The notes under the pieces were generated by a model. That model had not been told where the DNA came from, ran no database searches, and saw only the letters and a list, made by a program, of their open reading frames with translations. This document shows positions 1-8,281 of a stretch of 64,000 nt of DNA, piece by piece. Every line of letters begins with the position of its first letter. Position 1 is the first letter of the stretch. The translations under genes were made by a program, and so were the position numbers. The DNA is from SAR202 cluster bacterium bin87 (lineage in GTDB: Bacteria > Chloroflexota > Dehalococcoidia > Lucifugimonadales > UBA3495), in assembly GCA_002238825.1 (NCBI GenBank), contig MPNC01000012.1, positions 45,822-109,821 on the forward strand. The letters run 5' to 3'.

Positions 1-782
1 CCCGCGTGCATGCCGTTGTCGCTCCAGTCAGCGACGTACACATCGCCGGTGTGGTCAACGGTGACCTTCACGGGGAGGTGCATCTGGCCACGCTTCGTGC
101 CCGGCTCGCCGAACTGCATGAGCCACTCGCCATCGGCGGTGAATTTTTGCACCCGGTGGTTCCGGTGGTCGGCCACGTAGACCGATCCGTCCCGCCGGTC
201 AACGGTGATGCCCCACGGGGAGTTGAACTCGCCGTTGCCCTCGCCCAGGGAGCCCCAACTGGTCACAAAAGCGCCGTCGGCGGTGAACTTGCGGACCTCG
301 TGGCTGCGGCCATCGGTCAGGTAGAGATTCCCGGCGGCGTCGACCGCCAGGCTGGACGTGCCATGTTCCTTGCCGTCGTCAGAGGGAACGGAGCTCCACC
401 GCTTGATGAAGGTGCCGTTCTTCTCGAACTCCGAAACCATGTTCATCCATTCGTCGGCCACGTAAATGTGTCCGTTGGGGGCGAGAACCATGCCGGAGGG
501 CCAGATGAACTCGCCTTCCCGGTCGCCGTACTTGCCGAATTCGCCGGTGAATTCCTCGTCGCCCTCATTATCACCCAAGTCAATGATGCTGACCCGAGCG
601 CCGTAGGCGAGCCGGTTCCACGGCACGTTGGAAATGCCTTCGATGCCGCGGTTCAGCACATAAACCGTGTTTCCCTCGAAGGCCATGGAAGTGGGCTGGC
701 TGAAGCCCATGCCGGACGCTGCGCCCCGGCCAACCGAGTGGCTGTAGTCGTACACTCGGCCCTTGGCTATTTGCGTAAGCAT
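1..782 (-). CDS. NHL-type beta-propeller protein (partial, C-terminus outside window)
   Basis: Reading the minus strand from an ATG at 782 gives an uninterrupted frame of 260 codons that runs off the left edge. The frame begins MLTQIAKGRVYDYS and carries repeated blade-like segments of the type P-x-G-hydrophobic-x3-NGHIYVADE and GDVYVADWSDN, as in NHL or six-bladed beta-propellers. An AGG-containing ribosome binding site lies just upstream of the ATG. Propellers of this kind are scaffolds or lyase/lactonase relatives, so no reaction can be assigned. It follows the DUF1800 and DUF1501 genes in the same direction after a 151 bp gap and resembles in style the second propeller gene at 36532-37416. 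The plus-strand frame across the same bases is a shadow. Confidence 0.82.
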   Translation of the reverse strand, partial: MLTQIAKGRVYDYSHSVGRGAASGMGFSQPTSMAFEGNTVYVLNRGIEGISNVPWNRLAYGARVSIIDLGDNEGDEEFTGEFGKYGDREGEFIWPSGMVLAPNGHIYVADEWMNMVSEFEKNGTFIKRWSSVPSDDGKEHGTSSLAVDAAGNLYLTDGRSHEVRKFTADGAFVTSWGSLGEGNGEFNSPWGITVDRRDGSVYVADHRNHRVQKFTADGEWLMQFGEPGTKRGQMHLPVKVTVDHTGDVYVADWSDNGMHA

Positions 783-854
783 ATTTTTACCTGCTCGTTG
801 GCTGTGTGTCTTAGTCAGTACGTCCGGGAGTTATCCCCGGCCGCCCATAACTGC

Positions 855-884
855 GGGGCCAGCAGATTCAAACCCACTGGCCCC
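855..884. repeat. 8 bp inverted repeat between propeller and DUF1501 genes
   Basis: GGGGCCAG at 855-862 and CTGGCCCC at 877-884 are perfect inverted copies separated by 14 bases, in the 151 bp gap between two minus-strand genes. No T-run follows on either strand, so this is a possible weak pausing or RNA-stability hairpin rather than a clear terminator. Confidence 0.4.
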
Positions 885-933
885 GGTCGGTTCTGCCAAT
901 CAGCGTGTCCCGTCGACCGGAACCCGTGATCCC

Positions 934-2061
934 TTAGACAAACGCGACTTTCTCGAAAGTCCCGCTGACGATGGGGTTGGCGTCCAGGCCCATCCAGTTT
1001 TCCAGGATGGTGGAGTAGACGCTGCGGAAGTCGGTGCCGGGAACCAGGTCGCCCTGTTCCAGGTTCTCGGGCTTCGAGGACGGGTACTCACCGTACTCGC
1101 CACCCTGGATCGGGTCGCCCATAACCATGACCAGGCCGGCGGCGCCGTGGTCGGTCCCGCTGCCGTTGTCGTGGACGCGGCGACCAAACTCGGAGAACAT
1201 CATCAGTATGACGTTGTCGCTGGCGTTGTTCTCGCGCAGGTCGTCAAAGAAGCTGGAAACCGCGGCGGAAACGTCGCGCCACAGGCCGTCGTGCATGCCA
1301 ACCTGGTTGGAGTGGCTGTCGAAGCTGCCGTGGTCGCAGTAGAGTACGCGGGAGCCCAGATCAGCCTGGTGCACCTGGGAGATGCCCTTCAGCTTGCGGG
1401 CGATGGGGGTGTCGGGATACTCGACCGAGCTGCTGTACTGCTCGGGGGCGACCTTAAGGATGTCCGCGGCCTTGAGGCCGTCGAGGCCGGTCTGTCCCAG
1501 GTAGTCCATGACAAAGCCGTTGCCGATGGTGGGCGAGTACAACCGAGTGAAGCGGTCAATGATCTTGTCCCGCTGGATCTCTTCCTGGATGCTGGTCAGC
1601 ATCCCGAAGTTCTCCAGGTCGTCCACGCAGGCGACGGGAACACCAGCCAGCGCCAGGGCGCGAGGCAGGCTCGGGCCGAAACTGACGGCGGTGACCACGT
1701 TTTCCTTGTTCGGGTCCATGTCACGGGCGGCGCGGCCCAGCCAGCCTTCGGTTCCCAGCTTGTCCGGCTCACAGGTGTGCCAGATGTCCATGCTGCGGAA
1801 ATGGCTGCGCGGGCTGTTGGCATAGCCGACTCCGTGGATGATGGCCATGTCGCCGGAATCCCAGAAGCGGCGCAACGGCGCCAGTTCGGGGTGCAAGCCG
1901 ATGCTGTCATTGAGCTTGAGGATCCGCTCGTCCGGCACGCCGACCACGGGTCGCTTGTCGCGATACAGCGGCTCGGCGTGGGGGATTACGGTGTTCATGT
2001 AGTCGTTGCCACCGGTCAGCTGCAACACCACCAGGACCGGATCTTTCTTGGTTGAGGTCAT
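934..2061 (-). CDS. DUF1501 family protein
   Basis: 375-residue protein of the DUF1501 family, which belongs to the alkaline phosphatase/sulfatase-like superfamily and is nearly always encoded beside a DUF1800 protein. Visible signatures are LQLTGGND near residues 13-20, NSPRSHFRSMDIW near 82-94, SEFGRR at 290-295 and GTDHGAAG at 302-309, the last two being putative metal-site segments. Many relatives carry a twin-arginine export signal; this copy starts directly at the first strand (MTSTKKDPVLVV) and has no signal peptide. It starts 92 bases after the stop of the DUF1800 gene and is probably cotranscribed with it. The substrate of these pairs is unknown. Confidence 0.92.
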   Translation of the reverse strand: MTSTKKDPVLVVLQLTGGNDYMNTVIPHAEPLYRDKRPVVGVPDERILKLNDSIGLHPELAPLRRFWDSGDMAIIHGVGYANSPRSHFRSMDIWHTCEPDKLGTEGWLGRAARDMDPNKENVVTAVSFGPSLPRALALAGVPVACVDDLENFGMLTSIQEEIQRDKIIDRFTRLYSPTIGNGFVMDYLGQTGLDGLKAADILKVAPEQYSSSVEYPDTPIARKLKGISQVHQADLGSRVLYCDHGSFDSHSNQVGMHDGLWRDVSAAVSSFFDDLRENNASDNVILMMFSEFGRRVHDNGSGTDHGAAGLVMVMGDPIQGGEYGEYPSSKPENLEQGDLVPGTDFRSVYSTILENWMGLDANPIVSGTFEKVAFV

Positions 2062-2153
2062 TTTGTTTGCTCCTCTGGAGTTCGTTCCGCGGGCGCGGAG
2101 AGCGTGACGGTCGTTGTGGCGATGCCTAAGGCGGCATCGCCACGTTGGTTGCG

Positions 2154-3557
2154 TCAGGCGTACTGATAATCGCGCAGCGAAACGATCAGCTGCAGCATTT
2201 CGGAGATACGCTCCTCGGAGGCGCTGACGTCCGCGTCGGTGGCCCAGGACACGTTGCCGGAGTTCTGGGCGTGGGAAACCAGTTCCTCGCGGGTGTCGGC
2301 GTCGACTTCCAGCGGGCCCATCAGGTCCAGGCAGTTGTCAACCAGAGCGTCCGGGGTCAAATCGCCCTGGGACTGCATCCGGTTAATCATGGAACGGATG
2401 CCGGGGCGACTGACGTCGCTCACCATGTCGGCGGTGAAATTGATGCGGCGCATCAACGAACCGCTGTTGATCCATTCGACACCGGTGTGCCAGCCTTCCA
2501 CGCTGGGCGGGTTGAGCAGGTCCTGGCCCATGTAGGTGGGCTGGCGGGCCATTTCGCCCAGACCCGGGCCGGGGAACTCGTAGCCGCCGACCAGGCGCAG
2601 AGTGCCGACCACCACTTCGGCGGGGCTCTTCAGGCGGGCATAGCGGGCGTTCTTGAAGAAGTCGCTGTTGAACAGGACGCGGAGGACGGCAGTCATGTCA
2701 CAGCCGGAGTCGATGAACGTGTCGGCCAGCAGATCGATGGCGTCTTCGTCCTTCGGTGGGATCACCTGCCACGCCGGAACCTGGGCCTCGTCGGCGACGA
2801 AGAAGTTGTACAGGTGGCGCGCGACGAAGGTTGCCGTGGCCGGATGTTCACAGACGATGTTGATGATGTCTTCGCCGTTGAAGTTGCCGCTCTCGCCGAG
2901 GAAAGTCTTTTCCCCGTCGTCGTGGTCTTCGGGCAGATACTGGAACTGCCAGTCGTGGCGGCCGATGGGGCCGCGCGGCAGCTTGGGCTCGAAGGTCCAG
3001 CCGGTGAAGGCGCGGGAAGCCTCGCGGACGTCAACTTCGGTGTAGGTGCCGACGCCCATGCTGAACAGCTCCAGCAACTCGCGGCCCCAGTTTTCGTTGA
3101 CGGCGTCGGCATGGTTCTCAAAGTTGTCGAGCCAGTAGATCATCGCCGGGTTCTTGGCGACTTCCAGCAGAAGCTCCTTGTAGTTGCCCATGCCCTTTTC
3201 GCGGAACAGGGACACCATTCGGACGATCTCGTCGTAGTGGTCAACCTTGGACACGCCGGTGGCGAAGATCTGATGCCAGAACAGCACCATCTTCTCTTCC
3301 AGCGGCCGCTTGGTGTTGATCATGAAGTGCAGCCATTCGGCCGAACCCATGCCCTGGATCGTGCCCGGGCGCCAGGTCCACGGCTGATAGCGAACCAGCT
3401 CGTACCGGTCAATTGCCGGCTGACTCTCCGGGTTCAAAAGCTCCTCAACGGTAGCCTCGTACCCTTTCTCGACGAGCGCTTCCAGTTCGTCACGGGTAGC
3501 TCCGAAACCGGCTCGCCGCATCAGATGGGCCATCAAAGCGATGTCCTGAGATGCCAT
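2154..3557 (-). CDS. DUF1800 family protein
   Basis: 467-residue DUF1800 protein. The family signature RRAGFGATRDELE is near the N-terminus, followed by the long helical body and the tail segment with LLNPPSVEGW and SGSLMRR-type motifs. I place the start at the ATG at 3557 (MASQDIAL) because AGGAGG sits seven bases before it; an in-frame ATG nine codons upstream lacks such a site. The gene is first in a minus-strand set with DUF1501 and a propeller protein, and a strong promoter lies at 3596-3625. DUF1800/DUF1501 pairs are common in Planctomycetes and Chloroflexota and are thought to act together in the envelope or periplasm, but this copy shows no signal peptide and its role is not known. 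Confidence 0.92.
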   Translation of the reverse strand: MASQDIALMAHLMRRAGFGATRDELEALVEKGYEATVEELLNPESQPAIDRYELVRYQPWTWRPGTIQGMGSAEWLHFMINTKRPLEEKMVLFWHQIFATGVSKVDHYDEIVRMVSLFREKGMGNYKELLLEVAKNPAMIYWLDNFENHADAVNENWGRELLELFSMGVGTYTEVDVREASRAFTGWTFEPKLPRGPIGRHDWQFQYLPEDHDDGEKTFLGESGNFNGEDIINIVCEHPATATFVARHLYNFFVADEAQVPAWQVIPPKDEDAIDLLADTFIDSGCDMTAVLRVLFNSDFFKNARYARLKSPAEVVVGTLRLVGGYEFPGPGLGEMARQPTYMGQDLLNPPSVEGWHTGVEWINSGSLMRRINFTADMVSDVSRPGIRSMINRMQSQGDLTPDALVDNCLDLMGPLEVDADTREELVSHAQNSGNVSWATDADVSASEERISEMLQLIVSLRDYQYA

Positions 3558-3595
3558 CGTTTTGCCTCCTGTGTGTGTTGGCATTGGTGCGCGAC

Positions 3596-3625
3596 ATTAT
3601 CTGCTATGCTTTATCTACCTGTCAA
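3596..3625 (-). promoter_or_regulatory. sigma70-type promoter for the DUF1800-DUF1501 genes
   Basis: On the minus strand TTGACA (3625-3620) is followed after 18 bases by GATAAT (3601-3596). The predicted start is about 30 bases before the DUF1800 ATG at 3557, and the position fits an intergenic region between divergent genes. Confidence 0.68.
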
Positions 3626-3676
3626 CGATAACTGGGCACCGGGCCACCGCCCCACCGGCTTTTCAGCACATCAACC

Positions 3677-4177
3677 ATGGCTTCCAGACCAGGCGCAGCG
3701 CGGCGCAAATTCGGCGGCTCGGCCACCTCTCTCCGGGCACACGAACCGCCCTCGTTGGGTTGGATGCTGCTGCTGGCGGCCGCCCTGTTCGCGCTGGCTT
3801 TGCCCATTGTGGGGCCCCTTGAGGACCACCACTTTGCTGAACGTGCCCATAATCACGACCACATCTACCTGAACGGTAATCCCGTCGGGCACAATCACAC
3901 CTATGAAGAGCCCAGCGAACATGCCCATCCGGAATTGGGTCTGGCATTGTCCCCGGAAGACCGGCTTGAGATCGAACGCGATGTGCTGTTCCTCGCGCCG
4001 GCCACCACCGGATTGACGCTGGCGGCTCTGAACGCTCCCTGCCATCCGGCCCCAGAGTCGTTGCGCCCGCCGCCGCCCTTGGGCAGCAGAGGCAACTTGC
4101 TCCAGCGGTTCTCGCCCGAGTTGATCCGGGCCACGGGAGTCAGCGTTCCTCCTTCACTTCCTCCCCCTATCGTCTGA
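3677..4177 (+). CDS. histidine-rich membrane-anchored protein
   Basis: 166-residue protein with a basic N-terminus, one hydrophobic segment (about residues 29-47, LGWMLLLAAALFALALP) and an outside part rich in His: HNHDHIYLNG, VGHNH and SEHAH fall within about 30 residues. The C-terminal part is proline-rich and low in features. The motif HDHIYLNG resembles HAHIYVDG in the lipoprotein encoded next (4269-5219), so the two may bind the same metal or act together. No family recognised. The start is uncertain because no ribosome binding site is evident; a later Met at the membrane segment is possible. Confidence 0.6.
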   Translation: MASRPGAARRKFGGSATSLRAHEPPSLGWMLLLAAALFALALPIVGPLEDHHFAERAHNHDHIYLNGNPVGHNHTYEEPSEHAHPELGLALSPEDRLEIERDVLFLAPATTGLTLAALNAPCHPAPESLRPPPPLGSRGNLLQRFSPELIRATGVSVPPSLPPPIV

Positions 4178-4268
4178 ATCCTCCCTCGATCCCGTATCAA
4201 TCTCGGCGCTCACCGGCAACCGCTCGACGGCGGCCGTCGCCCGCCCTTCCTGACGGAGGATTCTTTCC

Positions 4269-5219
4269 ATGCAACCATTGCTGCATCATTGCGCTTTTCG
4301 GCAGGTGGTCCTGCTCACGGTCGGCATCGTGTTGATGGCCACTCTCGCGTGCGGCTCCGCAGCCCAGCCTGACCCTGCGCCAACGCCCGAACCGGCCACC
4401 TCGGCGTCCGCCGATTCCCCTGCGACGAGCGATCACGGCCACGATAGCCAGCCCGCACCGGACGCGCCGAGCCAGGCATCCTCGGATGAGATCGTCATCA
4501 AGTTGCCAATCACCGATCGGAGCACGACCTTGACCCGGGATGAGCTCCAGGTGTCCAGGGGTGACACGGTCCGACTCGTTTTTGAGGCCGACGAGGAGGG
4601 AGAGATCCACCTCCATGGTTATGACCTCACGACGGCCGTATCTCCCGGCCATCCCGGCGAGTTAGTTTTCGAGGCCGATGCCGCTGGGGCTTTCGGCCTG
4701 AATTTCCACGTCTTCGCAGTTGCGAGTTCCGAACCGGCAACCGACAACCACGGGGCGGATGCGCCTCAACTCGTGGTGTCGGAAACCCCGGTCAGTGTCG
4801 CAATAACCGCGGAACCGGATGCCCAAGGCGGCGTCGACGTCCAAATCGTTGCAGAAGGCTTCCGATTCGCCCCGGAGCTTGTGGACCAGCCCCACACCCC
4901 CGGCGCCGGACACGCTCACATCTACGTGGACGGCGTAAAACTGGGCAGGGTCTTCGAGGATCAATATCACATTGAAGAACTGGCTCCGGGTGAGCACGAA
5001 ATTCGGGTGTCACTCAATACCAACGACCACGGAGAACTGACATTCAACGGGGAGAAGGTTGATTCCACGTTGACCCTCACCATTCCCGACGTCGGACAGG
5101 GGCATGGCGACAGCCAGTCTGGACAAAGTCATGACGGGCACGGGCACTCTCACGGAACACCGGGTGAGCGTGAGATTGTCGCCGAGGTCCACTTGGGCAA
5201 CCTGGAAGTCTATCCATAG
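4269..5219 (+). CDS. histidine-rich lipoprotein with cupredoxin-like segments
   Basis: 316-residue exported lipoprotein. The hydrophobic leader ends in a lipobox TLAC with Cys28, followed by a Pro/Ala/Ser-rich linker. Residues about 75-165 (VRLVFEADEEGEIHLHGYD and what follows) look like a cupredoxin-type beta-sandwich, as found in copper or iron-uptake accessory proteins; residues about 190-280 form a second beta-rich segment with HAHIYVDGVKLG and NTNDHGEL. The tail holds a His/Gly stretch (GHGDSQSGQSHDGHGHSHG). GGAGG lies ten bases before the ATG. The upstream gene shares the H-x-H-I-Y motif. Binding of copper, zinc or nickel is an inference from composition only. Confidence 0.8.
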   Translation: MQPLLHHCAFRQVVLLTVGIVLMATLACGSAAQPDPAPTPEPATSASADSPATSDHGHDSQPAPDAPSQASSDEIVIKLPITDRSTTLTRDELQVSRGDTVRLVFEADEEGEIHLHGYDLTTAVSPGHPGELVFEADAAGAFGLNFHVFAVASSEPATDNHGADAPQLVVSETPVSVAITAEPDAQGGVDVQIVAEGFRFAPELVDQPHTPGAGHAHIYVDGVKLGRVFEDQYHIEELAPGEHEIRVSLNTNDHGELTFNGEKVDSTLTLTIPDVGQGHGDSQSGQSHDGHGHSHGTPGEREIVAEVHLGNLEVYP

Positions 5220-5237
5220 CACGGCCGTCGTACACGG

Positions 5238-5274
5238 CCAAAAAAGCAGGGGGCGAATGAACATTCGCCCCCTG
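5238..5274 (-). terminator. Rho-independent terminator of citrate synthase gene
   Basis: A perfect 12 bp stem (5247-5258 with 5263-5274, CAGGGGGCGAAT / ATTCGCCCCCTG) with a four-base loop is followed on the minus strand by six T residues. It lies 23 bases after the citrate synthase stop and also just after the plus-strand lipoprotein, for which it may act as a weaker terminator. Confidence 0.88.
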
Positions 5275-5296
5275 GTGTTTCGAAACCGTGCCTGGA

Positions 5297-6433
5297 CTAA
5301 CGCTGTTCGATGGGCACGTACTCCCGGTCCATCGGCCCGACATAGTGCAGGCGGGGGCGCAGGAGGATGTTGTTCGCATACTGTTCGATGCACTGTGCTG
5401 ACCAGCCTGGCACACGACCCAGCGCGAAGATGGGAATGAACAGGTCGGACGGAATGCCGAGCAGGTGGTAGATGGACCCGGCGTAGAAGTCGACGTTGAC
5501 GTAGATGCCGCGGTCGCGATAGGGCGCCATCACGTCTTCAGACAGGTGGGTCAGGATCTGGAACCAGCGGGGGTCGCCGCGCTTTTCGCCCAACGCCTGG
5601 GAGCGATCCCGGAGATGCCGGGCGCGAGGGTCCTCGGCCCGGTAGACACGGTGGCCGAAGCCCATGATCCGCTCGCGGTTGTCCAGCTTGTTGCGGGCGT
5701 ACTCTTCGGCGTTCTCGGGGTTGCCGATCTCCATCGACATCTTCATCACTTCTTCCGCGGCGCCGCCGTGAGCCGGTCCCTTCAGCGTGCCCACCGCGCC
5801 GGAGACGGCCGCATGCAGCGTCGAATTGGTGGAGGCGGAAACACGGGCTGCGAAGGACGATGCGTTTACCCCGTGCTCGGCATGCAGGATGAAGTCCACG
5901 TCCATCAGGGAGACGGTCTCGTCGTCGGGGATTTGGTCGAAAAGCATGTAGAGAAAGTTGCCGGCGTGGTTCAGGTCGGGGTTGGGCGCAACCGGCTCCA
6001 GTCCGGACCGGATGCGATGATGCGCCGTCACGATGGTAGGAGCCTGAGCCGTCAGCCGCAGGGCCTTGCGGACGTTGGCCTCCTTTGAATTGTCCTCGGA
6101 CTCTTCGTCAAACGCCGCCAGGCCGATGAGAGCCGTCTGCAGCACGTCCATTGGATGCGCCGACTTCACTGCGTCGATGACGGTGATGATCTCATCGGGG
6201 ATACGGCGATTGGCCCGAAGATATCCGTCGGTCTCGTCGAGCTGGGCCTGATTGGGCAACTCGCCGTGCAGCACCAGGTGGATGATCTCTTCGAAGGTGG
6301 ATTTTTCGGCCAAATCATGGATATCGTAGCCACGATAGAGCAGTTTTCCGATTTCGCCGTCGATGAAACTGGACTCCGTGGTGTCCATGTAAACGTTCAT
6401 CAAACCGCGGTGCAGTTCGGGCTGGTCGGCCAT
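5297..6433 (-). CDS. gltA: citrate synthase family protein
   Basis: 378-residue citrate/2-methylcitrate synthase: condenses acetyl-CoA (or propionyl-CoA) with oxaloacetate, entering the TCA or methylcitrate cycle. The three catalytic residues are visible as His222 in GPAHGGA, His261 in GFGHRVYRAEDPR and Asp315 in NVDFYAG; the short length is that of the cytosolic bacterial type without the NADH-binding N-terminal extension. Start chosen at 6433 (MADQPELHRG) because AAGGAG lies eight bases upstream; the open frame continues 22 codons further but without support. Expressed from a good promoter at 6518-6547. Citrate versus methylcitrate preference cannot be read from sequence. Confidence 0.95.
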   Translation of the reverse strand: MADQPELHRGLMNVYMDTTESSFIDGEIGKLLYRGYDIHDLAEKSTFEEIIHLVLHGELPNQAQLDETDGYLRANRRIPDEIITVIDAVKSAHPMDVLQTALIGLAAFDEESEDNSKEANVRKALRLTAQAPTIVTAHHRIRSGLEPVAPNPDLNHAGNFLYMLFDQIPDDETVSLMDVDFILHAEHGVNASSFAARVSASTNSTLHAAVSGAVGTLKGPAHGGAAEEVMKMSMEIGNPENAEEYARNKLDNRERIMGFGHRVYRAEDPRARHLRDRSQALGEKRGDPRWFQILTHLSEDVMAPYRDRGIYVNVDFYAGSIYHLLGIPSDLFIPIFALGRVPGWSAQCIEQYANNILLRPRLHYVGPMDREYVPIEQR

Positions 6434-6517
6434 CTGTTGTACTCCTTGGTCAGGGGCTTGGCGACGGGACGCCGCCCCGTTCACGCCGGCGGAAATCACC
6501 CGATCCGGCGGTAGGTT

Positions 6518-6547
6518 ATGCTAGCATCGGGTTCGGCGGAGTGTCAA
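6518..6547 (-). promoter_or_regulatory. sigma70-type promoter of citrate synthase
   Basis: Minus strand: TTGACA (6547-6542), 18-base spacer, TAGCAT (6523-6518). The -10 region lies inside the perfect palindrome ATGCTAGCAT (6518-6527), so a mirror-image -10 exists for the divergent oxidoreductase gene on the plus strand. Confidence 0.65.
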
Positions 6548-6591
6548 CCAAAATCGGCAGCCGGCCAACCCCCCAAACGCAGGTTTTGAGT

Positions 6592-7509
6592 ATGAAATAC
6601 GGCGTGATTCTGCCCAACGTCGGGCCTCTGGCGCACATCGAATCTCTGGTCCAAATCGCGCGGCGTGCCGAGGATCTGGGATACGACGGCTTGTTCCTCA
6701 GCGACCACATCGCGATACCCGCGGAACTGCGGTCAGCGTACCCTTATCGGAGCGACGGCCGGTTTCCGCTGACCGCCGCCGACCGCATCCTGGAACCGGT
6801 GACGACCCTCTCCTACCTGGCAGCGATGACCACGCGGCTGCGCCTTGGGTTCAGCGTTCTGGTGCTGCCCTACCGCCATCCGGTGCTCGACGCCAAGATG
6901 CTGGGAACGCTGGACGTGATCTCCAACGGCCGGCTCATCGTCGGCGCCGGCGTGGGCTGGATGGCCGAGGAGTTCGCTGCACTGGACTCCGACTTCGACG
7001 CGCGAGGAGCCGTGACCGACGAGCACATCGCGGTGCTGAAAGCCTACTGGACCGAACCCACGCCCGAGGTGCACGGCGACCACTACAGCGTCGCCGGGCT
7101 GGGCATGGCTCCAACGCCCGTTTCCAAGCCGCATCCGCCAATCTGGACGGGCGGCATCAGCCCGCCGGCGCTGCGACGCGCCGCTGGCCTCGCCGACGGA
7201 TGGCACGGCGTGCGGCAGAGTCCGGAGGACGTATCGCGGGTCATCGGTCGCATCGCCGAACTGCGGGGGTCACGGGGCGAGAGCATGGAGGGATTCACCA
7301 TCTCGCTTCGCGCCGGCCTGGAAGTCACCGACGACGCTTTCGCCGGCTCGTCGCGAACGCCGCTGCGCGGCTCCCCGGAGCAGGTCGCCGCCGATCTGGC
7401 AGAATACGCCCAAGCCGGCCTGGACTATCTGGTGGTGGAACCCAGGGCCGCCACGCCGGAGCAGCTGATCGATCAGTTGGAGCGGTTCACCTCTGTCCAG
7501 CGACCCTGA
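6592..7509 (+). CDS. LLM class (probably F420-dependent) oxidoreductase
   Basis: 305-residue luciferase-like TIM-barrel protein. N-terminal MKYGVILPNVGP, LSDHIAIP, TRLRLGFSVLVLPYRHP and GRLIVGAGVGWMAEEF are signatures of the F420-dependent LLM subgroup, and PHPPIWTGG follows. Such enzymes use F420 or FMN to reduce or oxidise alcohols, aldehydes or unsaturated compounds. Start chosen at 6592 where family homology begins; the frame extends 17 codons upstream without a ribosome site. It is divergent from citrate synthase and ends two bases before the convergent SDR stop. F420 use is supported by the deazaflavin-type protein elsewhere in the window (48472-48906). Confidence 0.9.
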   Translation: MKYGVILPNVGPLAHIESLVQIARRAEDLGYDGLFLSDHIAIPAELRSAYPYRSDGRFPLTAADRILEPVTTLSYLAAMTTRLRLGFSVLVLPYRHPVLDAKMLGTLDVISNGRLIVGAGVGWMAEEFAALDSDFDARGAVTDEHIAVLKAYWTEPTPEVHGDHYSVAGLGMAPTPVSKPHPPIWTGGISPPALRRAAGLADGWHGVRQSPEDVSRVIGRIAELRGSRGESMEGFTISLRAGLEVTDDAFAGSSRTPLRGSPEQVAADLAEYAQAGLDYLVVEPRAATPEQLIDQLERFTSVQRP

Positions 7510-7510
7510 G

Positions 7511-8269
7511 CTACTGTGCGGTCCAGCCGCCGTCGACCACTACCTCGCTACCGGTTACGAAGGAGGATTCGTCGGAGGCCAGGTAGAGCACGGCGTTGGC
7601 GACCTCCTCGGGCTCTCCGTAGCGACCCATGGGGATGCGGGCCAGCATCATTGATAATCGATCCGGATCGTCGCGGCCGGCGCGTGTCATATCCGTGACG
7701 ATGGGGCCGGGATGCACCGAGTTGACCCGTATGCCCCGGTTCGCGTACTGCAGCGCGGCGGCCTTGGTGAAGATGCGGACGCCGCCCTTGGAGGTCTGGT
7801 ACGCCGACCCGTTGTAGGGCACGCCGACGATGCCCAGCTGCGACGAGATGTTGATGATGGAACCGCCACCGGCCTCGAGCATCGCCGGGACGGCGGTGCG
7901 AGTGCCCAGGAACACGCCTTTGAGGTTCACGTCGATGGTCCGATCCCACATTTCCACCGGTTCCTCGTGGATCTCGAACGAGTTGCTGCCGATGCCGGCA
8001 TTGTTCACCAGCACGTCGAGGCTGCCGAACTGCGACACCGCCTGGGCCACCGCCGCCTGCCAATTGGCTTCCTGCGTGACGTCCAGATGCACGTAGCGAC
8101 AACGCCCGCCATCCGCCGCAATCGACGCTGCCGTCGCTTCGCCATCCCCGTCCAGGATGTCGCCGACCACCACCGCCGCGCCTTCCCGGGCGAACAATCG
8201 GGCCTCGGTCGCGCCCATCCCGCGCGCACCGCCGCTGATCAACGCGACCTTGCCATCCATCCTGCCCAT
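7511..8269 (-). CDS. SDR family oxidoreductase
   Basis: 252-residue classical short-chain dehydrogenase/reductase. The cofactor motif GGARGMG is at 13-19, NNAG at 89-92, the active-site set is Asn115, Ser142/143, Tyr157 and Lys161 (SAYQTSK), and the C-terminal VTGSEVVVDGGW closes the fold. Asp at the end of beta-2 (VVGDILD) suggests NAD(H) preference. Substrate unknown; relatives act on sugars, steroids or 3-oxoacyl groups. It is codirectional with the acetyltransferase gene upstream (stop 12 bases before this start), so the two may be cotranscribed. Confidence 0.93.
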   Translation of the reverse strand: MGRMDGKVALISGGARGMGATEARLFAREGAAVVVGDILDGDGEATAASIAADGGRCRYVHLDVTQEANWQAAVAQAVSQFGSLDVLVNNAGIGSNSFEIHEEPVEMWDRTIDVNLKGVFLGTRTAVPAMLEAGGGSIINISSQLGIVGVPYNGSAYQTSKGGVRIFTKAAALQYANRGIRVNSVHPGPIVTDMTRAGRDDPDRLSMMLARIPMGRYGEPEEVANAVLYLASDESSFVTGSEVVVDGGWTAQ

Positions 8270-8281
8270 GCTGTCACCTCG

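Noticed and set aside
6..929. Long plus-strand frame of 307 codons at the left edge
   Set aside because: It is the complement of the minus-strand propeller gene; high-GC antisense frames are long by chance and this one has no family pattern.
763..2055. 430-codon plus-strand frame
   Set aside because: Antisense to the DUF1501 gene, whose motifs are clear on the minus strand.
2145..3872. 575-codon plus-strand frame
   Set aside because: Antisense shadow of DUF1800 and runs into the next gene; composition is Val/Gly/His-rich noise.
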